Source: Oopsacas minuta | Taxonomy: Eukaryota; Porifera; Hexactinellida; Lyssacinosida; Leucopsacidae | Length of the DNA stretch: 64,000 bases | NCBI GenBank assembly: GCA_024704765.1 | Contig: JAKMXF010000017.1 | Location: forward strand, 23,292-87,291 | Direction: 5' to 3' | Notes under the pieces: model-generated | The model's input: only the letters and a program-made list of their open reading frames with translations | The model's database searches: none | Told to the model about the DNA's origin: nothing | Shown: positions 11,201-20,181 of the stretch, piece by piece | How the letters are laid out: each line of letters opens with the position of its first letter | Numbering within the stretch: the first letter of the stretch is position 1 | Made by a program: the position numbers and the translations under genes

Positions 11201-14200
11201 ATCTATATGAACCTATATTGACAAGGGTTTTGAGGTACGGCGCTCCCCGTACAACTTTTCAGCGCCTGGTGTGCCTCCTTCCATAGTTGTAATATTCGGT
11301 TTATATTTAAAATTCTCAAATCACCGTCTGTGCAGACTCAAATTTCATCAAATTAATTTCAGTGGATTGTTGAAACTATATTATTCTATATTATTCTATA
11401 TTATTCTATATTATTCTATATTATTCTATATTATTCTATATTATTCTATATTATTCTATATTATTCTATATTATTCTACTAAATATACATTTTAGCAAAA
11501 GAATTTCAAATTATTTATACATTGTGACCTCTAAAAGCGGGGAATGGGGAATGGGGAATGGGCATACTTTAGAGAAATTATGCCTTACTCCATTGAATTT
11601 ACCTCTATAGGAAGGAATTCTACGAAAAATTTACTTGAATAATCAAATTTGTGCTAAATTTTGAAAAAAACATTTTTATCGCTATGATGAATTGAAATTT
11701 TTGGGTTCCTGAGAAAAATTTCAAATCTCAGGTGGACATCTAGAGGTCACTACGAGTGATATGCCCTGGACAAAAGAGGTGATTTATCACAAAGTAAGTT
11801 TCCATTCGGCACATCATTTATAGTCAACAGTCAAATTAGTGCATTTTAGTGCTCGAGGAAAACATTAAGGGAACAGAAATCGTTCAAACTTGAATACGAC
11901 TTTGAATAAATACATTTTTGTTACCTCTAATAGCTATTTGTAGACTTCCTAACAGAGTTACAGGACTCATTCTATAGAAACAACTCAATGTCTGTACACC
12001 TGCTCCAACATCAGAGAATATTATACTCAAATCTATAGGATTTGTATACTCATTGCTATATTCTTGACTATCACCATTAGATATTGTGTCTGTAGTCCAG
12101 CGTAACGAGCTGTCTGAAATATCAGATACAGAGTAGTATAGCATTGAAGTAGTAGATCCAACAGTGTAGTCAATCTGTTGTGATGGATTATCAAGACTTG
12201 TTACTGAGACTACAAATTCACACATAGTTACTATAGGTGAATCTACACATTTGAGAAATATTTGTTAACCAAACTTACTCAAAGAACTGCTGTTTACAAC
12301 ATATACAGAGTATACACTATCTGTATTGATGATACAGCTATAATATCCATGTTGATTAGAACTAATATTCAAACTACTGATCCCTGTATTAGTAGATAAT
12401 CTTGAGAGAGAAGTCTTATTAATTTCCTCGTTATCTATCAGAGATCTGTAGTACCACTCTACTCCATAAATTGGATTTGAAACAGTACAGCTTATCGTTA
12501 TAGTATCCTCAGTAGGTGATAGTACTGATCCGTTCTGTATTATTCCTTCTGTCAATGTTGAGATGAAATTGGGAGTTGTATAACCTGAGAATTGTGATAT
12601 AAGAAAACAAGAAACTATGCTGTTGTTGTAGAAATTACACTAGAGTTGGGTTCGCTTATTAGCAACTATCTTATAGGAATAAATGTATATTTGCAATATA
12701 GTTTCAGATTCCGAGTGTTGACTTTGTACAACTTATGTTCTTCTAAATTTCGCATTAGCAACTGTATGAGAACTAAAGCACAATGTTGTTAATAGGCAAA
12801 CTCCACTGTAACTTCAAAGAATATTAGAAGAATTTCCCAGAAATAAATATGGAATACTATGTAGATCCCTTATATGTAATTTATATTATTTATGACAGAT
12901 TACCAATTTACCATAGCTATTTGCAAGTAAGTAACTGTGATTCTATAACAATTTAATTTTAGACTATGAACGACCACCACCCCCTCAGGGCGAGAATTCA
13001 ATCACAGGATTCAGGCTATCAATCAGGTAGCAAGTCTGTAAGTAAGAATGTAGTGAGTAATTGAAATATTAACAAAACGGAAAAATTCTCAAGTAGCAAG
13101 TTAATACTTGTGTATTATTTGAAATCCATACTTGCTAACTGCCCATATTTGGGTGGGACTTCCCAAATTTTCAGACATGTATTGGGGGGCCAATGAAGCT
13201 AATGTCCCGCCATAACTTGTCAAAACCTTAATTGTTCCGATTTTTTAGTCCAGTCTAATACTAGTATGCTACGTCCCGCGAGGTCCCGAAAAATCACTAA
13301 TTTCGTCCCGCAGTTTTCTTCACTCAGGTTGTCAAGTATGGAAATTCTTTTTCCTGCACCGACTATACAAGATATAGTCGCCCAGTATTGCTAGATTCTC
13401 AAATTACAAGTTTACTATCTAAATTATATTTCTAATACCTGTGATATAATTATGACTTCTCCTACAAATGAAATCATTCAATCTGTTAGCACAGTTAACA
13501 TTCTTCCACTTTCCATCAGTCTTCATTACAACACAACTTCCTGAATTAAAGTCCTTAGGTGCATTTGATAAATAGTTTGTGTAGCTTACTTGTGTTCCAT
13601 CAATCCAGTTAAAACTCTCATCTCCATTCTCATCATACAATCCAATCCAGTATTTGCTGATTGTATCAGGGACAATAGTGTATAGGAAGTTATTCACTCG
13701 TTCTGAGGGAATACTAGTCAAGTCACCACCCCATATAGTACAAATATTCTGAGCACCAAACCAGCTGATCCCATCAGTATGCTCAAATGCTCTATAACAA
13801 GTCTCTTCATATATGAGATCACATCCATTAGAGGTAGCTATTTTCAATAAAACATGGTTTACTGACAGTAAATATTTATAGATTTAATGAATTCACAACT
13901 ACCAATTCAATATATCATAGAAAATTAACTTCCACGGAATTAACGCGAATTGTTAAATTGGCGTGAATTCATTGTCATTGGCGTTTTCATGACATTAATT
14001 CCTGTACAGTTTATTTCGATCAGTTATAATTCCAATACAGTCCTAACATGAATATGCAAAATCACAAACTAAATATTTACCATCTGCAACTGGGTTGTGT
14101 TCGATAATGCCTTCTCCAATTCGCGTTAATTCATGGAGCATTGATTTCCCATAATAAATTTTGAGGTAGTTTCCAACTTGATTTAGCAAATTACAAACCA

Positions 14201-17200
14201 TGTACATAATACAATAGTATCAGTCAAAGTATTCATATATTCAATATTACTTACCTAACTTCTGACAATAGTAAGAGAATACAGCTGCATCACAATTTCT
14301 ATCATGCCATCCATTTGACAATCCATTCAGTCTGTTGTATCTAAAACTAACACAATCACTTTCTACTGTCTCTGCACGAGGATACACTTCTGATTCTGGA
14401 GATGTAGCAAATTGTCTGTAATTATTGTCGCTACCATCTACCCATACAAATAGATTCGAGTTAGTATTAGCCTCATTAGTTCTGTCATTCAAACCTATCC
14501 AACTAGCAAAATATAAATTAATATCTGTTAGATAATACAATAATGTATCTTCTTGTTGAGACTTGATTGTAGTGAGATTTCCTCCCCAACTGATACAGCT
14601 ATCTTGAGCTGCTGTCCAAGATATTTTAGGAAAAGTAGTGAATATTGCAAATGTAGAATCATCATATGTAAGATTCCTCATCACGTCTAATTCTATAACA
14701 GAATATAATTAAAGATCTTTCTAACGGGGAAATTTGGTTGTGCAAACAAATATCCAAACAACATAATTGCTGCTGGAATAATAAATGCAGCAATCTAGCT
14801 AGGTTTGCTGAATGATTTGTAAATAGCTAAATTAGTTGCTGATTAGAGACCTGCCACGCTTTAATTGGTCTGGGATAGTAATAGCTGGTGTCTCTATTAT
14901 TCATACATGTACAATACTTACATCAATACTGTACACAACTTCACATAATTACCTGTAATATCATTTGAGTCTCTTTTACAAATAAAATCATTCATATTAC
15001 CACAGTCATAATTATTCCATTTTCCATCAGTCTCCATTGCAATACAACTCATTGAGTTAAAGTCATTAGGTGCATTTGATACATAGTTTGTGTATCTTAC
15101 TTGTGTTCCATCAATCCAGTTAAAACTCTCATCTCCATTGTCATCATACAATCCAATCCAGTATTTATTAGTTGTATCAAGGACAATAGTGTATAGGAAG
15201 TTATTCATTCGTTCTGATGGAACACTAGTCAAATCACCACCCCATACACTACAAGTAGACTGAGCATCAAACCAGTTGATTCTAGCATCAGATTCTTCAA
15301 ACACTCGAAAACAAAACCCTTCGTATGTAAGATCACATCCATTGGAAGTAGCTGGAAGATAGAGGTACATTCATACTCAAACGAGAATTTGGCTTTTCGC
15401 GCGACCTCCGGGCTTTGCGCCATAAGGAGTTATATTATCTAAATTGACAGCCTTCAGGGACCATAATTCAGTAATTCATGTTTTCATAAGTTGTTGAGGG
15501 AAATCCTTAACGATAGCTTATTTGAAGAAATTATCTCAATTTGTCCAATGGACAAGAAATTATTATTATTATCTTATCAAAAATAGATTTATGAATTTCA
15601 AAAATAAAATAATATGATGAGAAATCGATTCTAAAGAAAATATGCTAATTATTCATACCATCTGAATGAATAGAGTATATTAATTAATAGAATTACAAGA
15701 ATTTCAAAAAATACAAATATTTAATTTTACTTGTTGAATTGCGAAAGTCAGATAATTCTGATTGTGGAGGTTAAGTTAAGAGCATACTTGTCAACCTGAG
15801 TGAAGAAAAAAGCGAGACGGTTTATGGTTGCTAAAAAACGTGTTAGACATGAAGCAAAGTTGAAGATAACTCTATTTGTGGGAAATTTGCTGGTAAGATT
15901 CAAACTATCAAAACCTTTTGGAAAAATGTTGTCCGGATTAGGGAGATGCCAGGATCTTGGAGGTTCGACTGTTAATACGTAAATATAACTTAGATATTTA
16001 CCAACTGTCCCAGTTTTGGGACATGTGTTGAGGACCAATGAGGTTAATGTCCCGCCAAAACTTGACAAAAACGTTGATCCCGCTTTTTTGTTGTCAGTCT
16101 AATACACTGCCTGGCCAAACGTATTGGACCACTTTACCACTTGTGGCACAAGGCATTAATATGTTGAAAGATTCTACACAATTGCAGAAAGTAGACAATT
16201 TCGTGTTATCATTCGTTGCTTATGATATATTTAAGTTATATATTTTAAAAAATCACCTTTAGCCTATTAGTATACAACTAAGGTGACATGCCTTTGGTGC
16301 CAGGTGTCAATTGTGGCAGGGTGTTCCAATACTTTTGGCCAGGGAGTGTACCAATATGCTACGTCTCGCTATCCGTTGAAGAACTTCCAGCTTCGTCAAT
16401 TCAAATGCATCTCAAATTCTCAATATTCGATATTATATACAAATTGGATCTCCCATAGAGTTGTTGTTGTTTCTTAGATCCGGGAACCCTCCAGACGAAC
16501 TGTCCGGATCTCAGAGATTCTACTGTATATGTGAACTGATCGAGATATTGTTTATAGATTTATTTGTTTTTAGTTTAGAGTTATTCACTTCCCACTCTAC
16601 TAACCTGATTTCTGACAATAGTAAGAGAATACAGCTGCATCACAATTTCTATCATGCCATCCATTTGACAATCTATTCAGTCTGTTGTATCTAAAACTAA
16701 CACAATCACTTTCTTCTGTCTCTGCACGAGGATACACTTCTGATTCTGGAGATGTAGCAAATTGTCTGTAATTATTGTCGCTACCATCTACCCATACAAA
16801 TAGATTCGAGTTAGTATTAGCCTCATTAGTTCTGTCATTCAAACCTATCCAACTAGCAAAATATAAATTAATATCTGTTAGATAATACAATAATGTATCT
16901 TCTTGTTGAGACTTGATTGTAGTGAGATTTCCTCCCCAACTGATACAGCTATCTTGAGCTGCTGTCCAAGATATTTTAGGAAAAGTAGTGAATATTGCAA
17001 ATGTAGAATCATCATATGTAAGTTCTCTCAAAAGACCATAAACTACGTAAAGACATATCATTAAGGAATTATTGGACCAACTGACACAATCAATATCCAG
17101 CAGGAGTGTAGTATTTCGCTACGAATTTTAAAAAATCGAATAATGTGATCATTAATATATTGTTTTGATAAGCTTCCAGGCATGGGAATCAAATACATTT

Positions 17201-19271
17201 CTAATTTACAAAAAGTAACTCTAGAGAGGGGATGTAGCCCCTTCGAGGGATAAATTGGTCAAAATAACAAGTTTGTAAGTGGAAATACCTGCAATGAAAT
17301 TTGAGTTCCTCCTGCATATATAATTGTTGATATTATCACCACAGTCATAATTATTCCATTTTCCATCAGTTTCCATTGTAATACAACTCATTGAATTAAA
17401 GTCATTAGGTGCATTTGATACATAGTTTGTGTATCTTACTTGTGTTCCATCAATCCAGTTAAAACTCTCATCTCCATTGTCATCATACAATCCAATCCAG
17501 TATTTACTAGTTGTATCAGGGATAATAGTGTACAGGAAGTTATTCACTCGCTTTAAGGGCACACTAGTCAAGTCACCACCCCATACACTACAAGTAGACT
17601 GAGCATCATACCAGCTGATTCCTTCAGATGCTGTAAATATTTGATAGCAGAAGTTTTCATATATTAAATCACATCCATTTGAGATTCCTATAGAATAGTA
17701 ATTATAGTTAATGCATGAAGTGTTATACATTGTAATGAGAGTCCCAGATGATGACTGGTAGTTTATTGAATGGGTATTCTGTATATTGTATATTGAAGTT
17801 ATTAAGAATTCAATTTACCTGGTCTTTGACAGAAGTAGGAAAATACAGTTGAGCCATCACCACATTGTCTATCATGCCACCCATTCGATAATCCTTGTCC
17901 TCTTCTGTATCTAAAACTAACACAATCAAAATTGTCATTAGTAGCACGAGGATATGCTTCTTCTTCTGGAGTTGTAGCAAATTGTCTGTAGGTACTATCA
18001 CTACCATCTTCCCACCTAAAACTATTCGCGTCAGTACCAGCTTCATTCCCCATTCCTCTATCATTCAGACCTATCCAACTACCAAAATATTCATTTATAT
18101 TTGTTAGATAATAGAATAATGTATCTTCTTGTTTAGACTTGATTGTAGCGAGATTTCCTCCCCAGTTCTTACAAACATCTCTAGCATATGTCCATGATAT
18201 ATGAGTATCATTTGAACCTACTATTGTAGTGAAGATTGCAAAAGTAGAGTTGTTGAATGTTATTTCTCTGACTGGATCTTGTGCTGTAAAACAATCATTA
18301 TTAAATATTACTGATGTAGAACATAGAGTTGAAATATTAATTGTCAATCTGATTACACTGTTAATTCGACAAACAATCGGAAAGATGAAGAACACGTTAT
18401 AAATGGGAGTATAACATTTATGTATAAAGCTAGTGTGACGTTTGTGTACGGGCAGTGCGGCGTTTGTATACAAATATATGGTACACTAACGTCGCACTAG
18501 CTTTGTACAAGTATGACATTTGTTGAATTGTGGGTTAAAGCCACCAAATCACCAAATATAACATTATTCTTAACAAATTCAATCATAATCTCATTCACCA
18601 AGTAGATTTCTATTTAAAATACCTAATTTTACAACAGGAGGTAGACAGATATCCGGACAATATCTATATATATCCAAGAGCTATATTGACACTAATACAA
18701 GGTAAAAACTAGTACGACGTTTGTGTACAGATATGTTTGTACACAACTGTCGTACTGTCTGTAGACAAACGTGGCACTAGCTTTGTACACAACTGTCTCT
18801 GTACGCAAACGTCTCCCTACGCATGAATATACACTAATTGATATCCACGAAAAGTTTTAATTATTTCCATCATTTTGAAAATCACGAATACATACAATAG
18901 GACAAAAGTGTCGAATATGTGATCAATTATTTACATCCTTATTGACAAAACTCTTGTCTAAATTTCGTCTGAGTAGGTAACTTCTGTCTATTTTTTGGAC
19001 CTATTTTTTCGAACGATGTCGTGAGGACTAAATAGGTATAAATATGCAGGCAAATATTACAAATTACAAATATTTTACTCAAACAGTGAATTTCATACAT
19101 CAAAATATACTATCTCAGTTATCCCAGCACCAAACTAGAATTTCAAAGACACACCTTCCGACCTTCGTCTTAACCGAGGGTCAAGGTGTTAACATATTTA
19201 CCTGTTTGTATTTGAATATAAGACACTAATATCATACAAATTAGCATAAATTTTCTGCAAATAATTGACAT
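5203..19271 (-). CDS. Receptor gene A: 6x C-type lectin, Ig-like, membrane helix, ITAM-like tail, pseudophosphatase
   Basis: Whole gene span, ten exons on the minus strand. Order: signal peptide (19271-19202); lectin exons 18283-17819, 17687-17289, 17042-16605, 15351-14953, 14692-14255, 13837-13439; Ig-like exons 12584-12279 and 12230-11925; last large exon from 6911. Every internal junction is phase 1 with GT-AG borders, so the exons are symmetrical and interchangeable. Reading to the TGA at 6207-6205 gives 1308 residues: a type I membrane receptor whose short tail has tyrosine motifs but no phosphatase. Reading past the TGA, or splicing out a 51-nt in-frame segment (6208-6158), adds more tyrosine motifs and one inactive phosphatase domain up to a donor at 5225. 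It is a tandem paralogue of gene B at 20197-30638. An innate recognition or adhesion role is inferred from the architecture only. Confidence 0.8.
5226..6911 (-). CDS. Gene A exon 10: third Ig-like segment, membrane helix, tyrosine tail, dead phosphatase
   Basis: Starts at acceptor ...gtcttag like gene B (an extended start near 7037 is open and phase-compatible). First about 100 residues form an Ig-like segment (VTFICSQC, EGIYMLVRE) with four differences from gene B in 83 compared. After DIPTVP similarity stops: a long Ile/Val helix, RRRR stop-transfer, then motifs YSEL, YIEL, YMTI, a TGA at 6207-6205, and in the same frame YSNL, YVRM, YTPM and one phosphatase domain. That domain keeps YINAS-like and IHC elements, but the signature reads HCPDGISKTG with Lys (5349-5347) for the catalytic Arg and WNED for the WPD loop, so it should be inactive. 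The D1 domain of gene B is absent. A 51-nt GT-AG segment (6208-6158) covers the TGA and is divisible by three. Donor CTG|GTAAGT at 5225 implies another exon. Confidence 0.75.
6158..6208 (-). other. Possible 51-nt mini-intron containing an in-frame TGA
   Basis: Minus strand from GTGATC to TATTTCTAG. Removal keeps the reading frame and deletes the TGA plus 16 further codons, including the NPYYSNL motif. Other introns of this gene are as short as 48 nt, and a ctaat branch-like motif is present. The donor is weak compared with the GTAAGT/GTAAAT donors elsewhere in the gene. Confidence 0.35.
6241..6294 (-). other. Consensus ITAM in the gene A tail
   Basis: DKEYIELGEIQNQEYMTI fits D/E-x-x-Y-x-x-L/I, seven spacer residues, Y-x-x-L/I. 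ITAMs, when both tyrosines are phosphorylated, recruit tandem-SH2 kinases of the Syk/ZAP-70 family. A further YSEL lies 12 residues upstream. Motif match is seen; function is inferred, and YxxL motifs can also be endocytic. Confidence 0.6.
7640..7990 (-). repeat. Dispersed repeat family, uninterrupted copy
   Basis: Its reverse complement contains the same succession (ttgaaagcatgtttctaccacaattttgaaatttg... then aaaacaacaat... then aaaagtgtgaaaatcggatt) found at 62620-62739 plus 63183-63415, and related pieces at 28540-28830. It gives the empty site for the hairpin element at 62740-63182. Type unknown. Confidence 0.6.
8440..9190 (-). pseudogene. TRIM-NHL-like pseudogene fragment
   Basis: Minus-strand NHL beta-propeller blades: IYIADFGDCRIQVVTFEG, YPWGIAVTEDHVFVTD, VYAADSNNNRVCIYSDELK, DVKVTPNSIVVLDFSPK and KLIHTIGR. 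The parts lie in different frames with stops between them, so it cannot give one protein. Upstream the KEWELDYTLKKQSVIAVGK linker is recognisable near 9110-9180. It resembles the copy at 34920-36079. Confidence 0.7.
9372..9430. repeat. Dispersed repeat fragment, copy 1
   Basis: About 50 bases centred on ttagtacagctcctataggg recur with few changes at 31370-31425. Nature unknown; probably a transposon fragment. Confidence 0.5.
9609..10110 (+). pseudogene. TRIM-NHL-like pseudogene fragment
   Basis: Translates to the KEWKLDYSLKKQPVIAVGK linker seen before the NHL repeats at 35320-35390, followed by broken pieces of NHL blades (GIAVTEDHVLITD; DVYVADDSNNRVFIYSEELK in another frame). Several frame changes and stops. 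It lies head-to-head with the other copy at 8440-9190, both inside the last intron of gene A. Confidence 0.65.
11377..11479. repeat. Decamer tandem repeat
   Basis: About ten head-to-tail copies of the 10-base unit ttattctata, nearly perfect except the last copy, within the last intron of gene A. A short open frame across it is only a product of the repeat. Confidence 0.95.
11925..12230 (-). CDS. Gene A exon 9: Ig/fibronectin-like segment
   Basis: 306-nt phase 1-1 exon with FVVSVTSLDNPSQQIDY and GVQTLSCFYRMSPV. It reads as a beta-sandwich extracellular domain; Ig-like is favoured but only one strong cysteine pair candidate is seen. One amino acid differs from gene B exon 9. Donor AGAG|GTAACA is followed by a 5-kb intron. 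Confidence 0.75.
12279..12584 (-). CDS. Gene A exon 8: Ig-like domain 1
   Basis: 306-nt phase 1-1 exon. The two Ig-fold cysteines are visible in TISCTVSN and HGYYSCIIN, with the Trp of strand C in VEWYYRS between them. Followed by a 48-nt intron. It differs from gene B exon 8 by only a few residues in about 100. Confidence 0.8.
12962..13035 (+). other. Exon-like plus-strand stretch inside gene A intron (tentative)
   Basis: Preceded by an acceptor-like ...atttttag-type tract (taattttag) and followed by a strong donor (AAGTCT|GTAAGT). One frame ends in DSGYQSGSKS, in the style of a receptor cytoplasmic tail; another begins YERPPPPQGE. It is antisense to gene A and may be the relic of another receptor gene or chance. 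Confidence 0.2.
13126..13341. mobile_element. MITE copy (catacttg family), intact ends
   Basis: 216-bp element with inverted ends CCATACTTGCTAAC and GTTGTCAAGTATGG, inside the intron between gene A exons 7 and 8. Related copies lie at 15783 and 19932. No coding capacity. Superfamily not determined. Confidence 0.65.
13439..13837 (-). CDS. Gene A exon 7: C-type lectin domain 6
   Basis: 399-nt phase 1-1 exon of the NGCDL type with YWIGLYDENGDESFNW and a KWKNVNCA stretch. The tripeptide at the EPN position reads APK, so the calcium site differs from domains 2 and 4. This is the lectin domain closest to the membrane. Confidence 0.85.
14255..14692 (-). CDS. Gene A exon 6: C-type lectin domain 5
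   Basis: 438-nt phase 1-1 exon of the LTYDDSTFAIF type, with GGNLTTIKS, SWIGLNDR and GWHDRNC. Nearly identical to gene B exon 6; the flanking introns of 260 and 417 nt have the same lengths in both genes. Confidence 0.85.
14953..15351 (-). CDS. Gene A exon 5: C-type lectin domain 4
   Basis: 399-nt phase 1-1 exon of the NGCDL type with WGGDLTSVP, YWIGLYDDNGDESFNW, an APN tripeptide and KWNNYDCG. Acceptor cttccag, donor ACAG|GTAATT. Nearly identical to gene B exon 5. Confidence 0.85.
15783..16560. mobile_element. MITE copy (catacttg family), disrupted
   Basis: Starts with catacttgtcaacctgagtgaagaaaaaagcg, the same terminus as the copies at 13126 and 19932, and contains the shared internal part around 16010-16080 (gggacatgtgttgaggaccaatgaggttaatgtcccgcc). 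It is split by the mariner-type MITE at 16105-16348. The right boundary is uncertain. It lies in an intron of gene A. Confidence 0.5.
16105..16348. mobile_element. Tc1/mariner-type MITE inserted in another MITE
   Basis: 244-bp element with inverted ends CACTGCCTGGCCAAACGTATTGGA and the matching TCCAATACTTTTGGCCAGGGAGTG, flanked by TA on both sides as Tc1/mariner elements are. The flanks agtctaata and taccaatatgctacgtc correspond to continuous sequence (agtctaatactagtatgctacgtc) in the related MITE at 13126-13341, so this copy landed inside an older element. No coding capacity. Confidence 0.8.
16605..17042 (-). CDS. Gene A exon 4: C-type lectin domain 3
   Basis: 438-nt phase 1-1 exon of the LTYDDSTFAIF type, with GGNLTTIKS, SWIGLNDR, WVDGSDNNYRQF and GWHDRNC. 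It is close to identical to exon 6 of the same gene, showing that lectin exons were duplicated in pairs. Confidence 0.85.
17289..17687 (-). CDS. Gene A exon 3: C-type lectin domain 2
   Basis: 399-nt phase 1-1 exon. It starts with the NGCDLIYENFCY pair of extra N-terminal cysteines of long-form lectin domains, then WGGDLTSVP, YWIGLYDDNGDESFNW and KWNNYDCG. The tripeptide at the EPN position reads APN, keeping the cis-proline and Asn but losing the Glu. Confidence 0.85.
17819..18283 (-). CDS. Gene A exon 2: C-type lectin domain 1
   Basis: 465-nt phase 1-1 exon encoding one C-type lectin-like fold: GGNLATIKS, WIGLND, W-DGS and a GWHDRQC stretch in place of the usual WND-C. The canonical EPN or QPD sugar-specificity tripeptide is not present, so classical mannose or galactose binding cannot be predicted. 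Acceptor is tttacag at 18284-18290; donor is CCAG|GTAAAT. Confidence 0.85.
18425..18830. repeat. Inverted-repeat cluster in gene A intron 1
   Basis: Repeated and inverted copies of a motif like actagctttgtacacaaacgt (for example gctagtgtgacgtttgtgtac at 18430 and gcactagctttgtac at 18495, again around 18710-18800). Likely degenerate palindromic MITE copies; gene B lacks them, its intron 1 being only 65 nt. Confidence 0.55.
19202..19271 (-). CDS. Gene A exon 1: signal peptide
   Basis: 70-nt exon starting at ATG 19271-19269 and ending at donor G|GTAAAT. It encodes a short basic start followed by a hydrophobic core (FMLICMILVSYI) and IQT, a typical signal peptide. Gene B has an exon of exactly the same length and phase at 30638-30569 with the same IQIQT ending, which supports the start choice. 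Confidence 0.7.
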
Positions 19272-19643
19272 TGTGAATTAATCAAATCATAAACTAATAA
19301 AAATACAATTAATCTTCATACATTTTATTTATACTAGCAATTACTCAGTTGAGTAGGTTAGAAAATCCATAATTTAGAGAGTAATATGATATATATGTTC
19401 ATATTTCTGCTTATTGACTTGACACATTACTACTATTTAGATCACTTGACTTAATACAAAATTAATACAAAATAATAACATTTTCCAATATAAAATATTC
19501 AAAAAGGAGCAAAAAGTAATACCATATATCACAAATGAAAGTCTCTATCAAAACAAAGCCTAATTCTAAATGAGCTTTCTGTAACAAAAGGAAAAGAGAA
19601 GAAGTGGGATCTAAAGTTCATTCATTTAACTTTAAAACAGTAC

Positions 19644-19717
19644 TCATTCATCAGTGAGAAGCAAGAGACGAAGTGAGACTAGAATAAAGTATACGAGTAA
19701 ATATACAAAATAGTAAT
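19644..19717 (-). other. Candidate terminal exon of receptor gene B
   Basis: An open minus-strand stretch reading DYYFVYLLVYFILVS and ending LLLLTDE-stop, after an acceptor-like ...ttttcaag. The start resembles the last helix of phosphatase domains (QYKFIYLCVL in D1 of this gene), which is missing from D2 where exon 10 ends. Its end matches sequence behind gene A at 3827-3844. The splice phase (one base needed) does not fit the phase-0 donor of exon 10, so the join is unproven. Confidence 0.3.
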
Positions 19718-19931
19718 CTTGAAAATATATACATATGCTAGAGAAAACCATAAGAGAGTTACAATATTAATTTGTTATAATTATGGTTTGAAATTTGCAA
19801 ATATTTTTAATGTCAGTTCCTGCACCTTCTATGTACTCGCTAGAATGTAAGGTGTGTAATTATTAGAAAACCAAATTGTTGTAAGTTTCAAATTTTTCTA
19901 TATTAAATTCGTAAAAAGAAATTTGACTATT

Positions 19932-20108
19932 CCATACTTGCCAACCTGAGTGATGAAAAAAGCGGGCAGGAAGTACATATTTTGCTGGACATCCTGGAAC
20001 GTGGTATATTTAGATAATTACATAAGACATGACTATAAAAGTGGGACAATTAAGTTATTTAGCAAGTTTTGGCGGGACATCAACCCCGCAAAAATCGGGA
20101 CAGTTAGA
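19932..20108. mobile_element. MITE copy (catacttg family), between genes A and B
   Basis: Begins ccatacttgccaacctgagtgatgaaaaaagcggg and ends with the cggga-type sequence shared with the copies at 13126 and 15783. It sits just behind the last identified exon of gene B. Confidence 0.5.
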
Positions 20109-20181
20109 ACAATAATACAACTCATTGGTGTTTTCGCATATATTTATTTCAATCCGACCTATATCATTTATAAATTGTAAA

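Noticed and set aside
11271-11495. Repetitive peptide frame over the decamer array
   Set aside because: It exists only because the 10-base unit lacks stops in some frames; no coding features.
17802-18473. Single 223-codon gene at gene A exon 2
   Set aside because: The upstream part before 18284 is intron; the acceptor and the matching gene B exon show that coding starts at 18283.
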